Notes: a model not told the origin generated them from the letters alone. Shown: positions 7,842-18,239, counted from the stretch's first letter. The stretch: DNA of 64,000 nt from Lentzea waywayandensis (GCF_900115955.1 NZ_FOYL01000016.1:62001-126000), one strand, 5' to 3'. Numbers and translations: made by a program.

Positions 7842-9545
7842 TCACTCGCCGATGACCGGCTTCGCGGCCTTCGGCGGCTCGACCAGGGCCTCGCCCTCGA
7901 TCCGGACCTTCCGCTTGTGCTCGTTGCTGCCGCCCTGCTGGCCACCTGCACCGGCCATCGGAGCGCCACCCATCATGCCGCCCATACCGGCGCCACCAGC
8001 ACCGCCACGAGGGGCGCCACCGGCGGCGGCAGGAGCGGCGGGAGCGTTGCCGCTGGCGGCCGGCATGACGCCCGCCGCACCACCGAACTGCGTGGCCGCG
8101 GTCCCACCGGCGCCACCACCACCGGCCGGGCCACCGCCGAGGCCGGCGGGCATGCCGCCACCTCCGCCGCCGCCCATGCCCTTGGGAGCACCGCCGCCAC
8201 CGCCACCGGCGCCGCCTGAGGCAGCGGTCGCGGCGTGGTCCGTGGTCGTCGGGCGGTACCACTCGCCGCCCGTCGTGGTCGGCGTGGCGCCGAACGACGG
8301 AGGCTTGGTCGTGGCGTTGCCACCGGCCGTCGTGGTCGTGTCGGGCTCCCAGTGACCGGGAACCCAGCGGCCCGCACCCGTGCCGGTACCCGCGCCACTG
8401 CCGGAGCCGACGCCCGAGCCGGTGCCGGGGCCAGGCAGGACGTGACCGCTGCCGCCACCGGCACCGCCGCCCGCACCACCACCGGCGCCACCGCCCTGGC
8501 CGCCAGGAGGCGTGTAGATGGGACGCACGGCAGGACCGGCACCCACGCCCGGCCCCTGGCCGTACGGGCCCTGGTAGCCGTCGGTGTTGCCGCCCTGGTA
8601 GCCGGGACGGACGTTGCTCAGGCCGTCACCGGCGGTCGGCCTGCCACCCTGGTAGCCGCCGTTCGCGCCACTGGTGAACGTGCCGCCCGCACCGGAGGAC
8701 GCGCGGTCCTGCTGGTCGCCGCGGATGCCGTCGAAGCCACCCGCGGTGTTGCGGACGGAACCCCCGCCGCCACCGCCCTTGCCGTTGTTCGCCATCGACG
8801 AGATCGCGTCGATGATCGTCTCGGCGGCCTTGGCGATCTGCGAGACCGACTGGATCAGCTTCAGCAGCTTCTGCACGGAGCCGACGAGCTTCTGCAGGAA
8901 GTCGGAGAGCTTCTTCGCGTAGTTGACCGCGGTCGTGACGATGTCCGCGATCGCGCCCGCGATGGCCGCGCCGAAGGTGAGGAACGAGGCCGCGAGCCAC
9001 TGGATGATCTTCATGACCATGTCGGACACGGCCTGGCTGATCAGATCCATGATCATCTTGCGGACGGTGCCGACCAGCTCGCCGGCGCCCTTGACCGCGC
9101 CCGAGATGCCGTCGACCGACTTCGCGAGGGTCTCGAGGCCGGTCGCGTGCCGCTTGGCGGCGGCGCGGTAGCCGTCGGCCGCCCTGCCCTGCCACTCGCG
9201 GGTCTGCGAGACGCAGAGCTTCTCGTACTCGGTCGCGATGTCCTTGACCTGCTTGCCCGCGTTCTTGAACGACTCGGACATCTTGGCGATGGACTCGGGG
9301 CTGCCGAGCAGGATGTCGAACGGTTCGCGCAGGAAGTCGACGTGCTGGATGGCCCAGCTGAAGCCGGCGGAGAGGAACCCGCTCAGTGGGTTCGAGGACA
9401 TGCCGACGATGCCCATGGCCGCGTTCGCGATGCCGAGGCCGCCGCTGACCCAGTCGCCGCTCTCGATGGACTTGTAGGCGTTCGAGACGTTGTTGAACAG
9501 CTGCGCGGTGTCACCGCTGCTGGACTGCGTCGCAGGGGCGTTCAT
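7842..9545 (-). CDS. Large WXG100-like type VII secretion substrate with Gly-rich tail, 567 aa
   Basis: The N-terminal half is helical. Residues about 85-150 match a WXG100-type helical hairpin with the turn EWQGRAADGYR (W-x-G). A hydrophobic helical stretch follows (about 165-235). From about residue 255 to the end the protein is low-complexity, rich in Gly, Ala, Pro and Thr with long runs of Gly, and ends in a charged tail (HKRKVRIEGEALVEPPK). No signal peptide. Third gene of the YbaB / EspC-like / WXG operon, overlapping the previous stop by 4 bases. This resembles ESX substrates with long disordered C termini, probably exported or surface-exposed. No ATPase or channel gene of the secretion system lies nearby unless the FtsK-like protein at 1-1551 serves. 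Function unknown. Confidence 0.7.
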   Translation of the reverse strand: MNAPATQSSSGDTAQLFNNVSNAYKSIESGDWVSGGLGIANAAMGIVGMSSNPLSGFLSAGFSWAIQHVDFLREPFDILLGSPESIAKMSESFKNAGKQVKDIATEYEKLCVSQTREWQGRAADGYRAAAKRHATGLETLAKSVDGISGAVKGAGELVGTVRKMIMDLISQAVSDMVMKIIQWLAASFLTFGAAIAGAIADIVTTAVNYAKKLSDFLQKLVGSVQKLLKLIQSVSQIAKAAETIIDAISSMANNGKGGGGGGSVRNTAGGFDGIRGDQQDRASSGAGGTFTSGANGGYQGGRPTAGDGLSNVRPGYQGGNTDGYQGPYGQGPGVGAGPAVRPIYTPPGGQGGGAGGGAGGGAGGGSGHVLPGPGTGSGVGSGSGAGTGTGAGRWVPGHWEPDTTTTAGGNATTKPPSFGATPTTTGGEWYRPTTTDHAATAASGGAGGGGGGAPKGMGGGGGGGMPAGLGGGPAGGGGAGGTAATQFGGAAGVMPAASGNAPAAPAAAGGAPRGGAGGAGMGGMMGGAPMAGAGGQQGGSNEHKRKVRIEGEALVEPPKAAKPVIGE

Positions 9546-9850
9546 CCCCGGCCTCCCTTGAAGCCGAACATGTTGTCGAGGTCGACCTGCTCGTACTGCT
9601 CGACGGTCTTCTTGAGCCCGCTGCTCATGTCCATCAGCGAGTTCGCGGCCTTGCCGAGCATGTCCTGCGACAGGCCGGCCTCCTGGAGGACCTTCGAGGC
9701 CAGGAACCCGAGGAAGACGCCGAAGGCCTCAGTCGTGAGGGCACCCGGATCGCACGTCTCGGTGGCCTTGCGCATCCGTTCCATGAGCCGGTCCACGCTG
9801 GCGGCGTGGGTTCTCAGCTCGTCGAGGTCGATGTTGAAGTGCTGCTGCAT
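9542..9850 (-). CDS. EspC-like small type VII secretion target, 102 aa
   Basis: A two-helix protein of about 100 residues with Phe-Gly at the turn (TEAFGVFLGF) in the place where WXG100 proteins carry W-x-G. The C-terminal part contains YEQVD, which fits the YxxxD/E export signal of mycobacterial type VII secretion. Starts 19 bases after the YbaB stop and overlaps the large WXG gene by 4 bases. Such proteins usually pair with a larger partner and are secreted as a dimer; the 567-aa protein is the obvious partner. The family assignment rests on length, helix pattern and context. Confidence 0.65.
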   Translation of the reverse strand: MQQHFNIDLDELRTHAASVDRLMERMRKATETCDPGALTTEAFGVFLGFLASKVLQEAGLSQDMLGKAANSLMDMSSGLKKTVEQYEQVDLDNMFGFKGGRG

Positions 9851-9869
9851 GCCTAACCCCCTCCTGCAC

Positions 9870-10322
9870 TCAGGCCATGACGTCGGGCGGGTTGGTGAAG
9901 TACTCGTCGTCGGGCCGAAGGTCCTTGCGCTCCAACTCCGACTTCGGTTCTTCCTCGTCGGTTCCGTCGCCCTTGTATCCGTTCGGCATCTGCGCCTTCA
10001 CGAACTCGAGAGCGGGGCTGTCGCCGACGAAGTCCGTCATGATCTGCACGACCCGCCCGGAGGCGTCACGCTGGGCCTTGGCGGAGGCTGTGAGCACGGC
10101 CGAGGCGATCTCGCTGGGGTCCATGCCGCGGGCTTCCGGCTTGATCTGGAGATCGGTCAGCACGCCGGTGGCGTTAACTGTCACCGTGATCAGGCCGTCT
10201 GGCGAGCTGGCGCTGCCACCCACACCACCGAGCTGGTCGCGGGCCTGTTCGGCGTGCTGCTTGGCCTGCTCGATCTTGGCCCCGTACTCCTTGAGCCACT
10301 GATCGGGGTCAATGGGCTGCAT
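9870..10322 (-). CDS. YbaB/EbfC family nucleoid-associated protein, 150 aa
   Basis: The central part (SPDGLITVTVNATGVLTDLQ and the helix after it) is the YbaB/EbfC fold, a dimeric DNA-binding protein. The C-terminal 45 residues are acidic and extra to the classical family. I chose ATG 10322: GGGGG at about 10328-10332 lies five bases upstream, whereas the alternative GTG at 10328 would overlap that ribosome site. It heads the operon with the EspC-like and WXG genes; YbaB homologues commonly sit at the head of such secretion cassettes in Pseudonocardiales, possibly as chaperone or regulator. Confidence 0.8.
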   Translation of the reverse strand: MQPIDPDQWLKEYGAKIEQAKQHAEQARDQLGGVGGSASSPDGLITVTVNATGVLTDLQIKPEARGMDPSEIASAVLTASAKAQRDASGRVVQIMTDFVGDSPALEFVKAQMPNGYKGDGTDEEEPKSELERKDLRPDDEYFTNPPDVMA

Positions 10323-10451
10323 GGTCACCCCCGTTGAGTGAATTGGTCGTTCGTTCGATTCGCCGTAGACGCCCGTATCGTTTCACTCGTTCCCTGCTCA
10401 CCGATACTTTCAGTCCGATTACCGCCATCCGGGCTAACGAAGGGGTTCACC

Positions 10452-11360
10452 GTGCCTGAGGGAGTGCTGGAGATCGACGCGGTCTCCAAGCGCTACGGGG
10501 AGGTCGTCGCCCTGCGGGACATGTCTTTCGACGTGCGCGCCGGCGAGCTCTTCGGATTCGTCGGAAGCAACGGCGCCGGGAAGACCACGACCATGCGGAT
10601 CGCGCTGGGCGTGCTCTCGGCCGACTCCGGCGAGGTGCGGTGGAACGGCAGAACCGTCGACCTCGACACCCGGCGCCGGATCGGCTACATGCCGGAGGAG
10701 CGCGGTCTCTACCCGCGGATGAAGGTGCTCGACCAGCTCGTCTACCTGGCCGAACTGCACGGCATGAGCACCAACGAGGCTCACACGAGCGCGGAGAACT
10801 GGATCGCGCGCCTCGGGTTGCGCGACCGCCGCACGGACGAGGTGCAGCGCCTGAGCCTCGGCAACCAGCAGCGCGTCCAGCTGGCCGCCGCGCTGGTGCA
10901 CGAGCCGGACGTGCTGGTGCTCGACGAGCCGTTCTCCGGCCTCGACCCGGTGGCGGTGGACGTGATGAGCCAGGTGCTGCGCGAGAAGGCGTCGGCCGGG
11001 GTGCCCGTGGTGTTCTCGAGCCACCAGCTCGACCTGGTGGAACGTCTGTGCGACCGGGTCGGCATCGTCAGCGCCGGCTCGATGGTCGCCAGCGGAACGG
11101 TGGATGAACTTCGGTCAGGTGGCGCTCCGCGTCTGGTCGTGGAGTCGCCAACGACCGTCTGGACTGCCAGTCTGGACGGTGTGCGGGTGATCGAGAAGAA
11201 CGGGACGCGCTGCGTGCTCGAACTCGCCGACGGCGTGGACGACCAGGCGGTGCTGCACGCGGCACTCGCGGCGGGCCCCGTGCACGAGTTCTCCCGGCAG
11301 CGCCCGTCGCTGACCGAGCTGTTCCGCAACGTTGTGACCACCGAGGGCAGGAGCGCATGA
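10452..11360 (+). CDS. ABC transporter ATP-binding protein (NatA-like), 302 aa
   Basis: ATPase subunit: Walker A GSNGAGKTT, signature LSLGNQQRVQLAAAL (LSLGN replaces LSGGQ, as in some NatA-type exporters), Walker B VLVLDEPFSGLDP, H-loop SSHQLD. The C-terminal 80 residues are the small extension found in drug or Na+ exporter ATPases. GTG start at 10452 has AAGGGG about seven bases upstream; the longer frame from 10338 has no ribosome site and an untypical Cys/Ser-rich head. It overlaps the permease by 4 bases. A -35/-10 pair TTTCAC (10381) and GATACT (10403), 16 apart, may drive it, divergent from ybaB. Confidence 0.85.
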   Translation: MPEGVLEIDAVSKRYGEVVALRDMSFDVRAGELFGFVGSNGAGKTTTMRIALGVLSADSGEVRWNGRTVDLDTRRRIGYMPEERGLYPRMKVLDQLVYLAELHGMSTNEAHTSAENWIARLGLRDRRTDEVQRLSLGNQQRVQLAAALVHEPDVLVLDEPFSGLDPVAVDVMSQVLREKASAGVPVVFSSHQLDLVERLCDRVGIVSAGSMVASGTVDELRSGGAPRLVVESPTTVWTASLDGVRVIEKNGTRCVLELADGVDDQAVLHAALAAGPVHEFSRQRPSLTELFRNVVTTEGRSA

Positions 11361-12538
11361 CGTCGGCCCGAGCTGTCTCGTTGGTGGCCAGGCGCGAGTT
11401 CGTCACGAAGGTGCGCACCAGGTCGTTCCTGATCGGCACGGCGGTGATCATCGCCGTGCTCGCCGGGTACGTGGTGCTCCAGTCGGTCCTGTTCGACGAT
11501 CAGCAACGCAGTGTCGTCGGGCTTTCCGGGCAGGCGACGCAACTCGCGGATCCGTTGCGGGAGAAGGCGAAAGCGTTCGGCATCGATCTGGAGACGCGTG
11601 ACGTCACCACCGCGGGCGACGCCGAGCAGGAGGTCCGTGACGGGTCGCTCGACGCCCTGGTGACCGGTGCGCCGCCGGAGCTGAAGATGATCGTCAAGGG
11701 CTCTGGCGACGAGGTGCTGACGACGGCGCTGAACGACGTGCTGCGCCAGCAGGTGCTGACCGCGCAGCTCGCCGAGGCGGGCATCAACCCGCAGGAGGTC
11801 GCGCAGAGCCTCGCGAACGCCAAAGTGGACGTCACCGCACTGGAACCCGTTGACCCGCAACAAGGTCAGCGCCTCGCGATCGGGTTGATCGTGGCCGCGC
11901 TGCTCTACTACTCGCTGCTGGTCTACGGCACGATGGTCGCGCAGGGCGTGGTCGAGGAGAAGTCCAGCCGGGTCGTGGAGATCCTGCTCGCGACCGTGCG
12001 GCCGTGGCAGTTGTTGCTGGGCAAGGTGATCGGGCTCGGCGCGGTCGGACTGCTCCAGCTGCTGGTGATCTCCACGGTCGGCCTCGGGTTGTCGTCCGCC
12101 TTCGACGTCGTGGACGTCGGCGCGGTGGGCGGCGCGGCCCTGCTGACCGGCGTGCTCTGGTACCTGCTCGGCTTCTTCCTGTACGCCACCGTGTTCGCGG
12201 CCGCCGCGTCGCTGGTGTCGCGGCAGGAGGAGCTCCAGTCGGTGCTGACGCCGATCAGCATGACGATCATCGTGGCGTTCGTGGCCGGCATCAACCTGAT
12301 GATCGGCAGCCCGTCCGGCCCCACCGTGACGGTGCTGTCGATGCTGCCGCCGTTCGCCCCGATCCTGATGCCGGGCCGGATGGCGCTGGGCGTCGCTCCG
12401 GCCTGGCAGGTCCTGCTCGCGGTCGCGCTGGCCCTGCTGGCCATCGCGGCGATCACGTGGCTGGGCGGCAAGGTCTACGCGAACGCCGTGCTGCGGACCG
12501 GCGCTCGCGTCAAGCTCCGCGAGGCGCTCAAGCTTTGA
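11357..12538 (+). CDS. ABC-2 type permease (NatB-like), 393 aa
   Basis: Membrane partner of the preceding ATPase. One membrane segment near the N terminus (about 25-45), a long extracytoplasmic loop of about 140 residues, then a cluster of five or so segments in the C-terminal half. The segment VEEKSSRVVEILLATVRPWQ is the coupling region typical of NatB/ABC-2 exporters. Likely exports Na+, a drug or a peptide. Its last 11 bases overlap the convergent photolyase gene. Confidence 0.85.
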   Translation: MTSARAVSLVARREFVTKVRTRSFLIGTAVIIAVLAGYVVLQSVLFDDQQRSVVGLSGQATQLADPLREKAKAFGIDLETRDVTTAGDAEQEVRDGSLDALVTGAPPELKMIVKGSGDEVLTTALNDVLRQQVLTAQLAEAGINPQEVAQSLANAKVDVTALEPVDPQQGQRLAIGLIVAALLYYSLLVYGTMVAQGVVEEKSSRVVEILLATVRPWQLLLGKVIGLGAVGLLQLLVISTVGLGLSSAFDVVDVGAVGGAALLTGVLWYLLGFFLYATVFAAAASLVSRQEELQSVLTPISMTIIVAFVAGINLMIGSPSGPTVTVLSMLPPFAPILMPGRMALGVAPAWQVLLAVALALLAIAAITWLGGKVYANAVLRTGARVKLREALKL

Positions 12539-13772
12539 TGGCCTGGTAACGGTCGAGCGCCACCTGGCGTTCGACCGCGTGGTCCACGATCGGCGTGAGG
12601 CTCGGCGAGTCCGGCGCGTACCTGCGCACGTAAGCGCCGTCCGGGTCGAACTTCTTGGCCTGGGTCATGGGGTTGAAGACGCGGAAGTACGGAGAGGCGT
12701 CCGTGCCACTGCCGGCGACCCACTGCCAGTTGTGCTGGTTCGAGGCGATGTCACCGTCGATCAGGTGCTCCATGAAGTGCCGCGCGCCCCACCACCACGG
12801 CAGGTGCAGGTCCTTGACCAGGAAACTCGCGACGATCATGCGCACCCGGTTGTGCATGAAGCCCTCTTGCTTGAGTTGCCGCATGCCGGCGTCGACGATG
12901 GGGAAGCCGGTACGACCTTCTTTCCAGGCCTCGAACAGCTCCTGGTCGTCGTCGTGCTCCATGCGGTCGAACCTGCGGTCGTAGTTCTCGCGCGCGGTCT
13001 CCGGCTTGTGCCACAGCACGTCCGCGTAGAACTCACGCCAGGCGAGCTCGCTGCGGAACGTTCCGTCACAGTCCTGCAGGAGCGTCCGGGGGTGCAGCAC
13101 GCCGAACCTCAGGTACGCGGCCAGCCTGCTCGTGGCGTCGAGATCGGGGCGATCGCGGGTCTTGTCGTAGTCCTCCAGCCGTTCGTCGCGGAACTCCTCC
13201 CAGAGCTTCATCGCGTCCGGCAGCTTTTCCTTGACTGCGGGGAGCTTCGTGCTGTGGCCCGGCCTGATCCAGTCCAGAGTGGACGCCGACGTGTCCGCGG
13301 GCTTGCGCCAGCCGTGGTCCAGCCAGGCGTTGCGGAACGGCGTGAAGACCTTGAACGGCGTGCCGTCCTGCTTGCGCACCCGGCCCGGCGTCACGGCGTA
13401 GGGCGAGCCGGAACGGACGAGTTCGATGTCCCCCAACGCTTCCTCGACGGCTTCGTCCCGGCTGCGTCCGTACGGCGCGCAGTCCGCAGTGATGTGGACG
13501 CTCCCCGCGCCGATTTCCTTCGCGACGCGCGGAACCGCCTTCACCGGATCGCCGTGCACGATCATCAACCTGCCGCCGAGTTCGTCGTTCAACGCGTGCA
13601 GACAGCGGTGCAGGAAATCGATTCGCGGTTGTCCCGACGGTTTCAGCAACCTGTCGTCGAGAACGAACAACGCGAGTGCGCGAGGTGATCTTTCCGCGGC
13701 GGCGAGAATGGCGGGATGATCGGATGTCCGCAAATCGCGACGGAACCAGACGAGTGACGGGGAAGAACTCAC
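12528..13772 (-). CDS. phrB: Deoxyribodipyrimidine photolyase, 414 aa
   Basis: Repairs UV cyclobutane pyrimidine dimers using blue light and FADH-. The N-terminal alpha/beta domain starts SLVWFRRDLRTSDHPA. The C-terminal FAD domain shows WREFY, the helix GFPIVDAGMRQLKQEGFMHN, and ASNQHNWQWVAGSGTDASPY, which hold FAD and lesion contacts; the tryptophans of the electron chain are present. Length is slightly short of the usual 440-480, in the linker. GTG start. It converges on the ABC-2 permease with an 11-base overlap. It stands alone, not with carotenoid or regulator genes that often accompany photolyases. Confidence 0.92.
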   Translation of the reverse strand: MSSSPSLVWFRRDLRTSDHPAILAAAERSPRALALFVLDDRLLKPSGQPRIDFLHRCLHALNDELGGRLMIVHGDPVKAVPRVAKEIGAGSVHITADCAPYGRSRDEAVEEALGDIELVRSGSPYAVTPGRVRKQDGTPFKVFTPFRNAWLDHGWRKPADTSASTLDWIRPGHSTKLPAVKEKLPDAMKLWEEFRDERLEDYDKTRDRPDLDATSRLAAYLRFGVLHPRTLLQDCDGTFRSELAWREFYADVLWHKPETARENYDRRFDRMEHDDDQELFEAWKEGRTGFPIVDAGMRQLKQEGFMHNRVRMIVASFLVKDLHLPWWWGARHFMEHLIDGDIASNQHNWQWVAGSGTDASPYFRVFNPMTQAKKFDPDGAYVRRYAPDSPSLTPIVDHAVERQVALDRYQAIKA

Positions 13773-13891
13773 GTCTCGACGCTAAAGCGATCGGGACGGG
13801 TCTGCATGACAGGCGGCGCTGCAGGTCATCGAGGCAACGCGCCGCTCTCGGCCCGCACGTCCGTCACGCACCACCCCACGACAACGCGAAA

Positions 13892-13919
13892 GGCGCGCCA
13901 CCCAGCGGGTGACGCGCCC
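13892..13919 (-). terminator. Intrinsic terminator of citrate synthase
   Basis: Stem GGCGCGCCACCC / GGGTGACGCGCC around loop AGC with a small bulge. On the minus strand it is followed by TTTCG. It sits 29 bases after the gltA stop. The rest of 13773-13947 holds no gene I can support. Confidence 0.75.
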
Positions 13920-13947
13920 TCAGCTTGCCAGAAGAACTAGCCCGTGA

Positions 13948-15261
<1,314 letters not shown>

Positions 15262-15486
15262 TCAAGTCCCTCTCAACGCTCGGACGGGGTGGCGGCAGGC
15301 CACGCTGGGCCAGCCGTCGTCTCGGACCACCCCGTTGGGATCTGAGTCTTCAAGTTCACTCACGCTAGTCGGCGGAAGGCCCGCCTCGCAGCAGCGGTGT
15401 GAACCGATTCTGAGAGATGGGACCGGCATCACATCCGTAATGCCAGTTTCTAGCGCGGCTACCCCACGGTAGTCCGATCCTCCGTT

Positions 15487-16419
15487 TTATCCACCCAACG
15501 CGGCGGTGAGTTCGCTCGCAAAGGGCGGTTCGGCGCCCGCACGGGAACATGTGATCGCGGCGGCCGCACCGGCATACGTCAATGCGGCAGTCCATTCATC
15601 CGTGGAGAGCCCGCGGATCTTCTCCGCACTCAACGCATCGTGGTCGTGCAGCCACGCGAGCAGGGCACCTTGCACCGTGTCGCCCGCCCCGATCGTGTCG
15701 ACCACGTCCACCTTCACGGGTGGCACGTCGACCTGTCCGGTGGCGGTGATCACTGACAGACCGTCGCCACCTTTCGTCAGGACGACGGCGGCGGGCCCCT
15801 GTGAAATCCACGTCCTTGCGATCTCGATCACGTCGCCGTCCTCGGCGAGCCACCGTGCGTCCTCGACGGACGCCTTCACCAGCCCGACGTCCGGCAGCCA
15901 CGACCGGAACCGCGCGCGGTAGGCGCCCGGATCGTGGATCAGGCCCGCCCGGATGTTGGGGTCGAGCGCCGTGAGCAAGCGCTTGCTCTCGCGCCGCAGC
16001 ACCGTCTCGTAGACCGAGGCGCCGGGCTCCAGCACCAACGACAACGTGCCGAACGACACGGCCTTCGCCTCGGCGGGCAGCGGACCGGGGTCCTCCACGA
16101 GCCGGTCGGCGGTGCCGTCGACGTAGAACGAGTAGCGCGCGGACCCGTCGTCGGCGAGCCCGACGACGGCGAGCGTGGTGTTCTCCTGTCCACGTTGGAC
16201 CAGATCCGTGGCGACCTGCGACGCGTGCAGCCGCTTGATCAGCTGCTCGCCGAAGTGGTCGGTCGAGACGCGCGACAGGAAGCCCGTCGGCACGTCGAGC
16301 CGGCCGAGCGCGACGGCCACGTTGTACGGCCCGCCACCGAGCTTCGGTGCGAGCGGCGTGAGCTCGTCGTCCCCCACCGGCACCATGTCGACCAGTGCCT
16401 CACCAGCAACCACGATCAC
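15487..16419 (-). CDS. PfkB-family sugar kinase, fructokinase-like, 310 aa
   Basis: ATP-dependent kinase of the ribokinase fold. Seen: N-terminal GEALVDMVP, substrate loop LGGGPYNVAVALGRL (PfkB signature 1), and DTIGAGDTVQGALLAWL (signature 2 with the anion hole and catalytic Asp). The pattern best fits fructokinases, but sugar choice cannot be fixed from sequence alone. Six bases separate it from the upstream tetR gene, so the two form an operon. Confidence 0.85.
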   Translation of the reverse strand: MIVVAGEALVDMVPVGDDELTPLAPKLGGGPYNVAVALGRLDVPTGFLSRVSTDHFGEQLIKRLHASQVATDLVQRGQENTTLAVVGLADDGSARYSFYVDGTADRLVEDPGPLPAEAKAVSFGTLSLVLEPGASVYETVLRRESKRLLTALDPNIRAGLIHDPGAYRARFRSWLPDVGLVKASVEDARWLAEDGDVIEIARTWISQGPAAVVLTKGGDGLSVITATGQVDVPPVKVDVVDTIGAGDTVQGALLAWLHDHDALSAEKIRGLSTDEWTAALTYAGAAAAITCSRAGAEPPFASELTAALGG

Positions 16420-16425
16420 TGCGCT

Positions 16426-17016
16426 CTACTCCTTCTGGGAAGCACCACTCCGCTGGAGCCCATCCAACAACAGTTCGCCCAAAGCAGTGAACGCCTCGGC
16501 GTCCGAAACGCCTGCCCGTTTCGTGAGCACACCGGTCTGGATGCTCTCGATCAGCAACCCGGCCATCTCGGCGAACAACGTGGCGTGCACCTCGCGGAAC
16601 ACGTGCCGCTCGACGCCGTCCTGAATGAACGCCTTGATGCGCTCGGCCGCGGCGCGCGCGTTGCGTTCGTACGTCGCGCGGGTGGGCGGGAAGTCCGACA
16701 CGTCCGCGATGAACGCCGCTGAGGCCTTGTTCAGCTCCTCCGCCGCGCCCGCGAGGTAGCTGCCGATGCGTTTGCGCACGTCGTTGAGGCCCGCGATGCG
16801 CTTCTCGATGCGTTCGGCGGCGCCCTTGAAGTACCGGCCGACGACCCTGACCGCCAGCTGTTCCTTGCTGCCGGCGAGCGCGTACAGCGTCGATTTCGAG
16901 CAGTGCAGCCGGCCGGCGATGTCATCCAGAGTGAGATGACCGAAGCCCTCGGTGAGGAAGAGCGCTTCCAACCGGGTGAGCAGCTCGGCCTGCCGCTGCG
17001 TGAGAGCCCGCGTCAT
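16426..17016 (-). CDS. TetR family regulator, 196 aa
   Basis: Helix-turn-helix LTLDDIAGRLHCSKSTLYAL near residue 30; the remainder is a helical ligand domain. I chose ATG 17016 with AGGG upstream; a longer frame from 17058 would run into the operator. It is divergent from an acyl-CoA dehydrogenase, with a symmetric site (17046-17073) between them, which suggests control by an acyl-CoA-type ligand. It is also upstream of, and six bases from, the sugar kinase. Confidence 0.85.
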   Translation of the reverse strand: MTRALTQRQAELLTRLEALFLTEGFGHLTLDDIAGRLHCSKSTLYALAGSKEQLAVRVVGRYFKGAAERIEKRIAGLNDVRKRIGSYLAGAAEELNKASAAFIADVSDFPPTRATYERNARAAAERIKAFIQDGVERHVFREVHATLFAEMAGLLIESIQTGVLTKRAGVSDAEAFTALGELLLDGLQRSGASQKE

Positions 17017-17045
17017 GGTGAGGACCCTGCCACATTCACTGGCTG

Positions 17046-17073
17046 CTGTACTGCACAACGCACTAGAGTACAG
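17046..17073. promoter_or_regulatory. Inverted repeat CTGTACT-N14-AGTACAG (operator candidate)
   Basis: Perfect 7-bp arms at 17046-17052 and 17067-17073 in the gap between tetR and the acyl-CoA dehydrogenase gene. The dyad, about 28 bases across, overlaps where a promoter for the dehydrogenase should lie (TAGAGT at 17064 is a possible -10). Probably the binding site of the adjacent TetR. Confidence 0.6.
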
Positions 17074-17099
17074 CTACCAGTACACACCGGAGGTCGACG

Positions 17100-18239
17100 A
17101 TGCCCGCCGAGCGGTTGCTCCCCACACAAGAGGCCGAGGACCTGATCGCGCTGGTCAGGGAGATCGCGCGGGACGAACTCAAGCCCCACGCCGCAGACGC
17201 CGAGGAGAACGAGAAGTTCCCCCGCGACGCGTTCCGCCTGCTGGGCAGGTCCGGTCTGCTCGGCCTGCCGTACCCCGAGGAGTTCGGCGGCGGCGAGCAG
17301 CCCTACGAGGTCTACCTCCAGGCACTGGAAGAGGTCGCCTCGGCGTGGATGACGGTCGCCGTGGGCCTCTCCGTGCACGTGATGTCCTGCTACGGCCTGG
17401 CCACCTTCGGCACCCGCGAACAGCAGGACCGCTGGCTGCCCGAGATGCTCGAAGGTGAACTGCTCGGCGGCTACGCCCTGTCCGAGGTCCAGGCGGGCTC
17501 CGACCCGGCGGCCATGTCGACCCGGGCCGTCCGCAAGGGCTCCGAGTACGTCGTGAACGGCACCAAGGCGTGGATCACCCACGCCGGCGCCGCCGACTTC
17601 TACACCCTGATGGCCCGCACGTCCCCCGACGCGGGGCGCGGCATCTCCTGCTTCCTCGCCCCCGGCGAGGCCCAGGGCATCGTCGCCGCCACGCCGGAAC
17701 GCAAGATGGGCCTGACCGGCTCCATCACCGCGCAGCTGTCGTTCGACGACGTGCGCTTCGGCACCGACCGCCTGATCGGCAACGAGGGCGACGGCCTCAA
17801 GATCGCACTGTCCGCTTTGGACTCCGGCCGGCTCGGCATCGCGGCCTGCGCGGTGGGCCTGGCGCAGGCCGCCCTCGACGAGGCAGTGGCGTACGCCAAG
17901 ACCCGGACCCAGTTCGGCCGCCCGATCATCGAGTTCCAGGGCCTGGAGTTCCTCCTGGCGGACATGGCGGCGGCCGTCGAGTCGGCGCGTGCCACCTACA
18001 TCTCGGCCGCGCGGCGCCGCGACCGCGGCCTTCCGTTCCGCCAGCAGGCGTCGATCGCCAAGCTCATCGCCACGGACGCGGCGATGAAGGTGACGACCGA
18101 CGCCGTTCAGGTGCTCGGCGGCGCGGGCTACACCCGCGACTTCCCGGTCGAGCGCTACATGCGCGAGGCCAAGGTCCTGCAGATCTTCGAGGGCACCAAC
18201 CAGATCCAGCGCCTCGTCATCGGCCGAGGACTGCGCTAG
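17100..18239 (+). CDS. Acyl-CoA dehydrogenase, 379 aa
   Basis: FAD enzyme that introduces the alpha-beta double bond into acyl-CoA. Seen: the first signature GGYALSEVQAGSDPAAMSTR, then WITHAGAADFY, GLDSGR-like SALDSGRLGIAACAVGLAQ, RTQFGRPIIEFQG, and the C-terminal VLGGAGYTRDFPVERYMREA followed by IFEGTNQIQR, which carries the catalytic base region. Length is standard. GGAGG lies ten bases before the ATG. It stands alone on this strand and converges on the amidohydrolase with a 4-base overlap. Chain-length preference is not predictable. Confidence 0.92.
   Translation: MPAERLLPTQEAEDLIALVREIARDELKPHAADAEENEKFPRDAFRLLGRSGLLGLPYPEEFGGGEQPYEVYLQALEEVASAWMTVAVGLSVHVMSCYGLATFGTREQQDRWLPEMLEGELLGGYALSEVQAGSDPAAMSTRAVRKGSEYVVNGTKAWITHAGAADFYTLMARTSPDAGRGISCFLAPGEAQGIVAATPERKMGLTGSITAQLSFDDVRFGTDRLIGNEGDGLKIALSALDSGRLGIAACAVGLAQAALDEAVAYAKTRTQFGRPIIEFQGLEFLLADMAAAVESARATYISAARRRDRGLPFRQQASIAKLIATDAAMKVTTDAVQVLGGAGYTRDFPVERYMREAKVLQIFEGTNQIQRLVIGRGLR

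Noticed and set aside
8235..10337. Plus-strand open frame of 700 codons
   Set aside because: Antisense to the secretion cassette; Arg/Gly/Ala-rich without motifs.
12579..13688. Plus-strand open frame of 369 codons
   Set aside because: Shadow of the photolyase gene, whose motifs are clear on the other strand.
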